Below are positions 19,775 to 29,429 of a stretch of 30,798 bases of DNA, piece by piece. The position numbers and the translations under genes are program-made. The notes under the pieces are model-generated. The model did not search any database and had not been told where the DNA came from. It worked only from the letters and a program-made list of their open reading frames with translations. This DNA comes from Spirogloea muscicola (Eukaryota > Streptophyta > Zygnematophyceae > Spirogloeales > Spirogloeaceae), in contig WELB01000020.1 in NCBI GenBank assembly GCA_009602725.1, forward strand, positions 732,824 through 763,621, written 5' to 3'. Positions within the stretch are counted from its first letter, which is position 1, and each line of letters begins with the position of its first letter.

Positions 19775-21045
19775 CTCTTAAGACCTGCTGCCGCTGTTGC
19801 TACAAGTGCATCTCAACACTCAGTGAGTGAAGGTGCTGCTCACTTACTTAGTGCAAGCCGAGATGCCAATTTCTGTATATGTGCCTAGAAGTCCTCGAAA
19901 TCTGTATCTCCAGAGCCGTCCAGCTTGCAGCAGCTGGTCCTGCTGTGGAGCACTTTAGCACCTTCATTCACTGTGGCACTAATAGTGCAACAGCATACAG
20001 GCCAGTCATTGGTGTCAGCCCTGGCAACGACAATTCTATTATTCTTTCTGCAGCCTCGCCAATTAGAACAGGCATTGCTGCACGGTCTCAATGACAGAGT
20101 GAGCATGGAGCTCGTGATCATGTGCAAGTTTAGGTCTTCCAACACAGTGAGCACGCCAACAGCTTCTGCAGAGTACTAAGTATGGTTGCTCCAGATTGCC
20201 CAGCTTAGGGGCGACTGCTGGCTGCTGAGTTTGGGTGGACTGAGGAGATAATGCAGGCGAAGTACTTCATGTGACAGGCAGCATTGCTGGTCACACCTTA
20301 GTAAAAATCGATGTTTGTACTAATTGTGGACTGCACACTTCAATTTTGAATAGAGGGATGAAGATGAAGGCGAGTTACAGATATGGATTAACGATGGAGC
20401 AGGGGAGGGTGACAAAAATAAGAGACGATACGGTCTTCGTCTAATGACCTTGTCCGATTCAACTGTGGGCTGGCTGTTTACAGCCCTCGCCCCACTTCGA
20501 AGAGCCGCTTCTTCTGACCTTGGTTGAGCACTTCAGTGCACTTTATGCCCTCTCTACACCCCTAATGAGATTTAAAACAGTGCAAAAATGAATCCCTACC
20601 ATGGCCCACGCCTTGCATCTGGGAGCTGGCGCTCTAGCTGCCTTGTCTACTTATCAGCAAAGGGACTGCTTTCTGGCTGCTACTCTCTTCTATCTTGCAG
20701 CTACTAACTAGGGTTTAACAGGGACCATCCTTGTGGTACTTGCATAGCTGTGTGTGGTTAGCACTTTTCGGCCCCCTCTGGATCTTGTCCTATCTTTTCG
20801 GGCTGGCCATTCACAGCCCTCGCCCCCTTCCCCCCTCTGATTAGCCTGTCAGATTGGCATGTTCTCACTCGTGGTACGTCCCCATTTATTCAGCCTGCAG
20901 CTTCACAGTCACTTCAGCCCCCTTAGCATGGCGCTCTTGTATCATGTAGCCCCCAATTTTGCACTAGCTATTGCCTGAGCATTGTATTGGCTTGATTCAG
21001 CCTCTCTTTGATTTGAAGCCCACAGCGTGCCTTCTCTCCATGGAA
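19775..21045. other. Gene-poor region with two hairpin remnants
   Basis: No coding exon recognised. Two hairpins of the LINE 3'-UTR type are present: GGGCTGG-CTGTTTA-CAGCCC near 20467 and GGGCTGGC-CATTCA-CAGCCC near 20800. Both are followed by TCGCCCC and preceded by a CTTGTCC phrase, so they are probably related decayed insertions. The first few hundred bases are presumably 3'-UTR of the upstream gene. Confidence 0.45.
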
Positions 21046-21195
21046 GAGAAGGCGCGCGGTAGGCATGAAATTGGAAGGGAGGCCAATTCTACCCTTACAA
21101 ATGTCCTTTAAACTGGGTAATGAGCTGGCTAAGGTGGACATTAGTATCCCCGAGTGAGCACATGCAACAGCTTAACCCTGAATGCAGAGTCGACG
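21046..21195 (+). repeat. Dispersed ~150-bp repeat, copy B
   Basis: Begins GAGAAGGCGCGCGGTAGGC. It shares GGAAGGGAGGCCAAT, CCCTTACAA, GTCCT and CGAGTGAGCACATGCA with 13762-13912, with gaps between. It ends about 40 bp before the LINE copy starting at 21235. Confidence 0.6.
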
Positions 21196-21234
21196 CTTCA
21201 TCGGGATTTGGCTTTCCTGTGCCCCATGAGAGCT

Positions 21235-22380
21235 TGCAGCGGCGTGGCTTCAGGCCCTCCCCATCAATGACGGCCTCACTCTCCCCGATGAGGTATTTCG
21301 CTCTGCCGTCCACCGGCTCCTGGGACTGCCGCCTCCATGTCTCCAGGGTGTGCGTCAGTGTGTATGCGGCGAGCGAGGGGCCGAGTCTAGGGAGCTGGCC
21401 GCTCATGTTCTGCGCTGCGCCCACGGCGGCGAGCGGACAGCGGCCCACGACCGCCTCCGCGATGCGATGCATGGCATCCTGGTGGAGGCTGGCTTCTCGG
21501 TGGCAATGGAGCACTCCGGCGTCATGCCGCTCCAGCAAAGAAAAAGAAGGTGCTCGCCCATTGAGAAGAGGGGCTGGCAAAGCCAACCCAAAAAGAATGG
21601 ACAATGTTCAAAGCCAAAGAAAGAGGTGCTGAAAGAGGACTACACTACAAAGTGCAAGATGGTGCAGAGGGAGATGCAGATGGCTGCTCAGTATCCACGT
21701 GTGAGCAACAGCAGATCAGAGTAACTCGGAGCAGGAGAAGCGGCACTTTGCCGAGACCCGGAAGCAGCAGCCATAGCACGGCCAGCCCGCGCGTGGACCG
21801 CATGAGCCAAAGAGCGCTGCAGCGAGACCGCCAGCCTCATCCGAAAGACCTGCGAGAGGGAGCCGGCAGCATTGAAGCCTGGCGAACCCTGCCGCCGCTC
21901 GATGGCCTCCCGGGCAAGCCGCTGGAGGAGATCCAACCAGCCACTGCCAAAAGGGCCGACGGTCGCCACGCCCGTCGCGTAGACCTGGTGGCCACCCCAA
22001 AGGCCGGTGGGCCCCGTCTTCTCCTGGACGTGGTGACCACCGACGCATACAACCGCTCACAACCAGCCCAATGTGCCACCAAGGCTGGGTATGCGGTCGC
22101 CTGCGCCGCTCGGGCTAAAGAGCTCAAGTACGCCGACCATCCGCGGGAGGACGAGTTCTACCCGTTGGCAATTGACACCCATGGGGCGCTGGGCGTCGGT
22201 GGCTCGAGCTGCTCGCCCGGCTTGCCCGCCACACCATCGCCCGTCGCTTCCATGGGGAGCCGGTAGACTTTCCTGCAGCCGGGTCTCTGGCGCAAGTGTA
22301 CTGTATGCGCCTGGCCGTCTCGCTGCAGAGGTTTATGGCCCGCGCGCTGCACCTTCGTGCCGGCAGAGCCCTCGCTGCTG
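21235..22380 (+). pseudogene. LINE fragment with zinc knuckle and endonuclease, interrupted
   Basis: A plus-strand copy of the main LINE family. Part one (21235-21540) covers the zinc-knuckle region (QCVCGERGAES...HVLRCAHGGERTAAHDRL) up to SGVMPLQQ. It resumes at about 21949 with RADGRHARRVDLVATPKAGG, LDVVTTDAYNRSQ and FYPLAIDTHGALG. Between them lies another LINE (21541-21948). A one-base deletion near 22190 shifts the frame. The copy stops abruptly after RAGRALAA at 22380, where minus-oriented 3'-UTR sequence begins, so its own 3' end is missing. Confidence 0.85.
21541..21948 (-). mobile_element. LINE insertion (second subfamily) inside a LINE copy
   Basis: Same subfamily as 4272-4625 but on the opposite strand and slightly longer. 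It encodes LQRLAREAIERRQGSPGFNA and onward to SYSDLLLLTRGY-stop, a 3'-UTR, hairpin GGGCTGG-CAAAG-CCAACCC and GGGCGAGCACCTTC with an A/G-rich tail. Its ends fall between CCAGCAAAG and AAAGGGCCGACGG of the host copy; the uninterrupted form CCAGCAAAGGGCCGAC exists at about 3316. The duplicated target is short, about AAAG. Confidence 0.85.
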
Positions 22381-23224
22381 GAAAAGCCAGCCCAAAATAG
22401 AGCCAACGAAGGACGAGAAGGGGGCCAGGGGAAGCGCTAAGAAAAACAAGCACACAGAAGACATAAAACAGCTACGGATCACTCAGTAAGGGAAGTGCTC
22501 GCCCATTGAGAATAGGGGCTAGAAAAGCCAGCCCAAGAAAGAATCAACAAAGGACGAGAAGGGGCCAGGGAAAGCGCTAAGAAAAACAAGCAAACAAAGC
22601 ACACAAGCAAACAAGCATCACTCAGTAACCCCTGCTGAGCAGCCTCGGGTCGGAGACGCTAGGCTCCTGGAAGTGGGTCCCCTGGCCAGAGCCAGAGAAA
22701 GTGCCCGCCCATTGAGAGTAGGGGCCAGAGAGAGGAAGAAAGTGCTCGCCCATTGAGAATAGGGGCTGGAAAAGCCAGCCCAAAAAAGAAAAAACAAAGG
22801 ACGAGACGGAAAGTGCTCGCCCACTGAGAATAGGGGCTGGAACAACCAGCCCGAATAAGAATGAACAGAGTACGAGAAGGGGGCCAGGGGAAGCAGCGAG
22901 GACTCTACCGGCCCGCAGGTGCAGCGCGCGGGCCATCGACCGCTGCAGCGAGACGGCCAAGCGCATCCGGTACACCTGCGCTAGCGACCCGGCTGCAGGA
23001 AAGTCCACCGGCTCCCCATGGAAGCGGCGGGCGATGGCATGGCGGGCGAGCTGGGTGAGCAACTCAAGCCACCGAGGAAGAAAGTGCTCGCCCATTGAGA
23101 ATAGGGGCTGGAACAACCAGCCCGAAAAAGAATGAACAGAGTACGAGAAGGGGGCCAGGGGAAGCGCTAAGTAACAGAAACAAAGCTGCTACGAGACACT
23201 CAGTAACCCCTGCTAAGCAGCGCC
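22381..23224 (-). mobile_element. Head-to-tail array of LINE 3'-end fragments
   Basis: At least six minus-oriented 3' fragments follow one another. One starts at 22381 and lacks its terminal GCTCGCCC. The others start at about 22493, 22695 (only about 40 bp), 22738, 22808 and 23086. Each starts with (G)AAAGTGC(T/C)CGCCCA(T/C)TGAGA and the hairpin, and reads a variable distance into the 3'-UTR or ORF. The one from 22808 skips from 3'-UTR to ORF codons at about 22895 and reaches endonuclease-distal codons near 23080. Hairpin loops differ between units (AAAAG, AACAA). Confidence 0.8.
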
Positions 23225-23455
23225 CCTCGCTGCTGCCTCTGGCTCTGGCCAGGGGACCCACTTCCAGGAGCCTAGCATCTCTAATCTGCGGCTGCTTAGC
23301 AGCAGTTACTGAGTGATTCGTAGCTGCTTTGTTTCTTTGTGTGCTTGTTTTTCTTAGCGCTTTCCCTGGCCCCCTTCTCGTACTTTGTTCATTCTTTTTT
23401 GGGCTGGCTTTTCCAGCCCCTATCCTCAATTGGCGAGCACTTTCTTCTTGCAGCA
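23225..23455 (+). mobile_element. LINE 3'-end fragment, inverted relative to the array
   Basis: From CGCTGCTGCCTCTGGCTCTG (last ORF codons) through the stop region near 23310, the shared 3'-UTR, hairpin GGGCTGG-CTTTT-CCAGCCC at about 23401-23419, and the terminal GGCGAGCACTTTCTTCTT tail. With the minus unit at 23086-23224 it makes a near-palindromic foldback of about 140 bp per arm. Confidence 0.8.
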
Positions 23456-23494
23456 GTCGCTAGAGCGAGAAAGCGCGCCGTGCGCAGAGGAATA

Positions 23495-23544
23495 CGGCTG
23501 CTGATTTGAAAGAGCGGCTGTAGAAGCCAGCCAGGTGCACACAG
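23495..23544 (+). repeat. 52-bp dispersed repeat, copy 3
   Basis: CGGCTGCTGATTTGAAAGAG, then CGGCTGTAGAAGCCAGCC and GGTGCACACAG. It is preceded at 23465 by GCGAGAAAGCGCGCCGTGCGC, the left end of the 150-bp repeat family. It lies about 195 bp before the GH127 start codon. Confidence 0.65.
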
Positions 23545-23739
23545 ATCGGCGTACAAGACTGTATTAGCGGACCCACAGAAACAGCTCTTTCAATGTAAGG
23601 CAATGGCTACGAGAGGCCAAGCCCAAAGTGTACGAAGGTCGGAAATGTACAAGCCAGAGGCTAAAGCAGCCGCAGCAGGGGCTGCGGTTGCAGGGTGGCC
23701 ACTTGCCGAGGAGGCGGAGGCAGAGGGAGGGAGGCGGCC

Positions 23740-26700
23740 ATGGCGAGCCAGTCGCTGCCAGTGGCCGCCGCAGCTCTGCAGGCTCTGCTGCTCCTCCACC
23801 TGCTTGCCGCGGCCAATCCGGCTGCCGCCAAGGAGTGCACCAACATTCCGACACAGCTCGGCTTGCTGGGAGCCAGCGGCGACGGCCATGGCGGGCGCGG
23901 CCGCATGCTCGGCAGCGGCGGCAAGGCGTTCCTGGCGGACGTGCCGCTGGCGGACGTGCGGCTGGCGGCGGGCTCGCCGCAGGCGGTGGCGCAGGCCACC
24001 AACCTGGCGTACCTGCTCCTGCTCGACGTCGACCGCCTGGTGTGGAGCTTCCGGTGCGCCCCACCAGTTGTCCGCGCTTGCTGTGACGGCAGTACAAACG
24101 GCGCAAGTCCAGTAAATAAGGCATTGTCTCAGCAGATTTGGGTACCGTTTGATTTCTACTGCTTTTGTCCGCCTCATAGATGATGTTCGATGCGCCGACA
24201 GGACCACGGCGGGCCTGCCTGCGCCGGGCAGCCCCTACGGCGGCTGGGAAGCCCCTGCCTCGGAGCTGCGTGGCCACTTTGTTGGTGAGTTGCCGAGACG
24301 CCTTTTCCAAGCGGTGTCTCATCTTGCCTCTACAGAGCGAGCATAATTGCTTGGGATGATTCTCTCGCGAGAGGCAGGTATGTTAGGACTCGTGGGTGCT
24401 TCGTCCTCTGTTGAGCACCATTGTGCTGGATGGAAAGCTTGACAGTGCTAGGACGTCGCAAGCATGCTCGGCATACATTCCACTCAACGAGAATGGACGG
24501 GTCTTTCATCCATTTACTCCAATGCCAGACTTACTCACACCATGTCAAGCTGTTCAAGCAAGCACCTGCTATGACCATAGCAGACGTTGATGAATTGGTG
24601 GTTATGTTGGCAGGTCACTACCTCAGTGCAACGGCACTCATGTGGGCGAGCACCAACGCCACAGTGCTCAAACAAAAGATGGAGGCGCTGGTGGCCGCAC
24701 TCAAAGAATGCCAGGACAAAATCGGTACTGGGTACCTCTCCGCCTTTCCCACGGAGTTCTTTGACCGTGTCGAGGCTATCCAGCCCGTCTGGGCACCATA
24801 CTACACCATTCACAAGGTCTGCCTTACCTGCCCATAAGTAAGAGTTCAGGTTGATCAATGGCAGTCGAACAGTCCCCCTTAGTGGGAATTAAATTATCTC
24901 ACTGCGAGTTGCCATGCTGGGAGTGATGGACAGATCATGGCGGGCCTGGTGGACCAGTATGAGCTGGCTGGGAGCGAGCTGGCACTCAGCATGGCAACGC
25001 GCATGGCGGACTACTTCCGTGTGCGCGTGGAGGCCGTCATCGAGCGCTTCACAATCGAGCGCCACTGGCGGTCCCTGAACGAGGAGTTTGGCGGCATGAA
25101 CGATGTCCTCTACCGCCTCTATCACATCACGGTCCTCCCTCTAAACCTTGTGGACTTCCAGCAAGTTTGTCATTGCAATGGTGATCTGACTTCTTTCACC
25201 CACTGCCTGCCCGCTTGCTTGCAACTTCTCTAGCGACTAATGAGTGGGTGTCAGCTGCTTCGACCAGCAGGTTGTAATCAGGTTGCCGCTGGCAGTGCTT
25301 GAGGCCTCTGCCTTGCCTCGTGTGATCTGTAGGAGAATCCAGCATACCTGAAACTGGCCCACCTCTTCGACAAGCCGTGCTTCCTGGGCCCACTAGCGCT
25401 TGAGGTGCAATGCTCTCTCAAGAACAGGCCTGCAGCTGGTGCCGTCCTTCTGGTGCTGTCCTTATGTCCGATAGCTCCTATGCTGGGCAAGCGCAAGATC
25501 ATGGGCATGTTCTGCATGTGGTAATAATTGGATCAAGGCTGACCGAGGCTAAAGCTTGCTTGGTGAGTGGAACACCTGCAAGAAAGTTATGCAACTTGTT
25601 GAGAAACTCATGCACAGTCACTGCGCTGAACATCTTGATGAGGAGGCTGAAAGCATCCTTGCATTATGTCCTTTGTTCAAAGCGCAGGTCGACGAGCTAG
25701 CTGGGTACCACTCAAACACGCACATCCCAATTATAGTTGGAGTACAGCTGCGGTATGAATTGACTGGGGACGAGGTTTACAAGGTAGAGGCCGCTTAGGC
25801 TGAGGCAGGACGATTGTGAAGCAATTGACTGGATCCAGCGCCAGCTTCTGGCGGCTGTATAGTAGATGAGTGCGCTTGCTTCTTGCAAGGGACTTGTGTC
25901 TCAGTATTTTGTTGTCCCTGTTGGGTGGCAGAACATTGCTGAGAACTTCATGCACGCAGTCAACACATCACACCGCTACACAACTGGCGGCACCTCTGCT
26001 TGGGAGTTCTGGCAAGCACTGCCCTTCCCGGTGGTGATACGAGATATAAGTCAGCTCTCTTTGCTTGAAGCTCTAGATGCATGCCACGACTTGGGAAGGA
26101 GGATGCGTGTGCTCACCGATGAGCTTCACTTGCCGTAAACAGGGAGGACCCTCATCGCCTGGGCGACACTCTCCAGCAGGAGGACCAGGAGTCTTGCACA
26201 ACCTATAACATGCTAAAGGTGCCCTGATCGCTGCGGTGCAATCATTCGGTGGCCACGTCCTTCTCTTTGGCCCACCGCTGTCATCCATGTTTACCTTCTC
26301 AAATTATCAGTTTAGTCATCAATTTGATACAATACCCTTTGAGCAAAAATATGCTTCTCTTTTCTGGCACAGTGATGAGTGTCCACATCCACTTCACATG
26401 CAGGTATCTCGCAATTTATTCCGATGGACAAGGGACGCTTCCTTTGCAGAGTATTATGAGAGGAACATTATAAATGGCATCATGGGCACGCAGCGTGGTG
26501 CAGAGCCTGGAAAAATGATTTACATGCTTCCACTAGGAGCCGGCAACTCAAAAGCGAGAGGTTATCATGGCTGGGGCAACCCCTTTGACTCGTTTTGGTG
26601 CTGCTATGGCTCAGGCAGGCTCATGGCACTCGCCCTCTCTCCAGTAATTTTTTCTCATTTGTTTAGCAACCTTCTTATGTCTTGCTTGATACTGTCTGTA

Positions 26701-28810
26701 CTGCTCATATATTTCATCCAACACATCGGCTCAGTGGACTGCACTAGAAACTCTCTTGGTGATCCTGCAGCAAATCGAGGTCGCTCGCCTTGAAAGTTGA
26801 CAAGAGATGACCTCTTGTTGAGCCATGGCCTGGGCAGGAGTTGAGTCGTTCTCCAAATTGGGAGACTCAATATACTTTCAGGGGTCGTTGGATTCACCCA
26901 CGCTTTACGTCATCCAGTTTGTCTCTAGCTCGCTACAATGGCGGCAGGCTGGCTTGAGAGTGGAGCAGACTGTACTGCTTCCAACAGCTACATCTGCTGC
27001 ATATGCAGTCACTCTAAATATATCCAAGCTTGAAGGTAGAGAGGTGAGTAGATACAGCCTGCATGGTTGCATGTTGTTGTGAAAGATGTGGCTTCAGTAG
27101 CTTGATCAGGGTTAGTAGGTACAGTCAATAGTAGGTATACCTGAAGCGCACTGTATGGCCATGCAGCAGACAGCAGGCAACTTGACGGCTGATGTCAATG
27201 TCCGCATTCCTCTGTGGGCCGACTTGGGAACCTCATACGCCCAATTTGATGGTGAGGAGCTGCAGCTCCCATCAGCAGGTATGCTAATCGCAGCCTAAGC
27301 GAGCTGCAACTTATATCCCATCTACTGTCTGTTTTTAAGCCTGAGTTTAGGACCAAATGAGACGCCGCATACTACCTTGAGGCCATTATAGTATTCTCTT
27401 CCTTGTAAGGTAGTGGTGGAGGTCACTCCGTCGCTCAGAAACCTTCTAATGCAGCTGCCTTTCCTAACGTGAGGCTCTTGTTGATGACTTCGCCCATTTG
27501 TTTAAATTGCTGACAGGGAGCTTCCTTAGTGTCCGAAGAGATTGGATTAGCGGAGGGGTTCTCAAGCTCAACATCTCTCTTACAGTTCGCACAGAAGGCA
27601 TTCAAGGTCCTGCGCCTCGCCCACAATCCGGTTGTGACGTCAATGCTTATACTGCTTATGGTCACCTGCAGCATACCTGTTACTGATGCTCATTCACTTG
27701 AATTAAGCATTTTTGTCATCACAGCTAGAAGTGCAATGTTGCAGAGTGGTTGCTAAGTATGGAGTCAGGAGCAAAGCCACACCACTACTGATGACATCTT
27801 TTCATGTAGCTGCAGATGACAGGCCAGCCTTTGCCTCGCTACAGAGCATCCTCTTTGGGCCCTTCCTGTTGGCGGGCCTGACCGACAGCGACCGCCAGCT
27901 AGTCCATCCACTCAAGCTCAGCCCCGTACCTTCGGACGCCAACAGCTATCTGATCTCTCTGGTCACTTACGATGGACGCAGCCACCTCCGAAGGTCTGGC
28001 AGGCACTTGATCAGCAGCCCGGGCACTCCGCTTGAAGGGACTGATGAAGCCGCAGCTGCTACATTCAGGCTCCACTGGGAGATGGAACAACCTCAGCTGC
28101 CGGTCCGAGCCCAAGCTGGCCATCGGAAGCTGCAGTGCCAGCAGGGCCTATACTCGACGCGTCCTGAACTCAGGCGCGCTGACCTTGATCTGGAGGACAG
28201 CGTTAAGGCCAGCCACGCCCGGCTGCTAGGCAGCCTCGTGTCGCTGGAGCTCTTTGACCGGCCCGGCCAATTCGTTGTCCATCAGGGAGCATGGAGGCCA
28301 TTGGTGGTCATGGACCCTGCACGGGCTACGCAGTACCGCAACGACCAGCCGCTGGTTCAGCGGTCGTGGCTGCTGCGGTCTCTCTGGGGCCTTGTGACGT
28401 CCATTAGGCGCAAGAGGGTGGCCCCGCTCCTCATGGCCGGCCCTGCCGCAGTGACGCCAAAGGACCGCACCAAATTTCAGATCGTGACGGGTCTGTCTGG
28501 GTCAGCCACCGTCTCCTTTGCAGTAATTGGCATGCCCGACCATTACCTCTCAGTAGTCGACACCAAGGGGTCACACTCTGGCAGTGCCCATGAGGAGTCA
28601 CACACCGTGCTCGGCCTTCTCGGAGGCCCGCAGGGTGGCCAGAGTGACGAGGCTTTTGCAAATGCGAGCAGCTTCCGACTGTCGGCGGCTCCGTTTGCTA
28701 GTTATCCAGACCAGAGCTTTGTAGTGCAAGGCTCGTACCGGGACTTCTTGCTCTTCCCCATCGCGGACTTTCGAGATGAGAGCTACACCACTTACTTCAA
28801 ATTGCCGTGA
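23740..28810 (+). CDS. GH127 (DUF1680) beta-L-arabinofuranosidase-like protein
   Basis: Plant-type DUF1680 glycoside hydrolase; characterised bacterial GH127 enzymes release beta-L-arabinofuranose. Exons 23740-24053, 24202-24284, 24614-24816, 24934-25131, 25333-25404, 25688-25783, 25932-26011, 26143-26218, 26404-26614, 26838-27043, 27167-27278, 27517-27606, 27816-28810; 911 residues. The start has strong context (GCCATGG) and a Leu/Ala signal peptide (ALQALLLLHLLAAANPA), so it is probably secreted. Motifs: LDVDRLVWSFR, PYGGWE, FGGMNDVLYRLYHIT, AHLFDKPCFLG, HSNTHIP, TTGGTSAWEFW (candidate acid/base Glu), ESCTTYNMLK and SFWCCYGSG (zinc-binding and nucleophile cysteines of GH127), VESFSKLGDSIYF. 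The long last exon holds the beta-rich tail, ending FRDESYTTYF as in plant homologues. Introns 7 (26012) and 9 (26615) need GC donors. In plants the substrate is unproven; a wall arabinoside is likely. Confidence 0.92.
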
Positions 28811-28879
28811 CGACTCTGAGACCTCAATTGCTGGGTGAACACTTGGGACCACTAAAGGGGAGCGGGAAAATTTTCATTT

Positions 28880-29260
28880 GGTGTGCCTGCAAGTGTACCT
28901 CTCCTATGACTACTGCAAAATTTCTGCCAACACTTGCAGATGTCCTATCTCAGCCATGTGGACACAGTGTTACTCGATCTGCTTCAGCCGCCCTGCTATT
29001 GTGCCAATAGCAAGTAGTCATCAACGACTTTTTTCCATTTGGGCTTTACGCTTGGATCTTCATGCAGGCATGCTCATCATTGTACCACGTGTAGCAAGAT
29101 GTCTTATCTTCGGCTATGTGGACGCACAGTTACCCAACCTGCTTCAGCCCGCCTGCTTGTGAAAGTGCAACGCAAACACTCAATAGCATGTTCTATCTGT
29201 TACGTGGCCTTGGATCTTCAAGGCATGCTCATCATGACCACCGGCTGCATACACGCATGT
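28880..29260. repeat. Diverged tandem repeats, ~160-bp period, 3' of GH127
   Basis: A unit from GATGTCCTATCTCAGCC through ATGTGGACACAGTGTTAC to CTGCTTCAGCC (28939-28998) recurs at 29098-29158 at about 80% identity by eye. The linking segment CTTGGATCTTCATGCAGGC (29051) recurs as CTTGGATCTTCAAGGC near 29210. The array is two and a part units, with no ORF. Confidence 0.7.
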
Positions 29261-29361
29261 GTGTTTTGCTTGGTAAGAAAGGCAATGCTCGATTTGAGGG
29301 GATGAGCGATCATTCATCGCCCTTGTATAATGCTCATGCGGCCAAATTAGCCTGCAGCTAA

Positions 29362-29397
29362 GCTCCTTGGCCGAATTCTAATCGGTTGCCAAGGAGC
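29362..29397. other. Perfect 10-bp inverted repeat between GH127 and SRPRB
   Basis: GCTCCTTGGC at 29362-29371 and GCCAAGGAGC at 29388-29397, with a 16-base loop. It lies about 35 bp past the SRPRB stop, between two convergent genes. It could form a hairpin in either 3'-UTR. Confidence 0.7.
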
Positions 29398-29429
29398 CGC
29401 TTGTGTGTTGACACACTTCATGGCCACTG

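Noticed and set aside
22381-23224. Regularly spaced GTGCTCGCCC units as a possible CRISPR array
   Set aside because: Unit lengths vary from about 40 to 280 bp and each unit is a LINE 3' end; the host is eukaryotic.
23603-24322. Several overlapping long frames on both strands over the first GH127 exon
   Set aside because: GC-rich shadows; only the frame from 23740 splices into the GH127 motifs.
27044-27166. Alternative donor at about 27036 for GH127 intron 10
   Set aside because: The donor GAG|GTGAGT at 27044 is a better consensus and keeps phase 0 with the CAG exon at 27167.
28431-28852. Minus-strand frames inside the last GH127 exon
   Set aside because: Antisense shadows of a 331-codon exon with clear family ending FRDESYTTYF.
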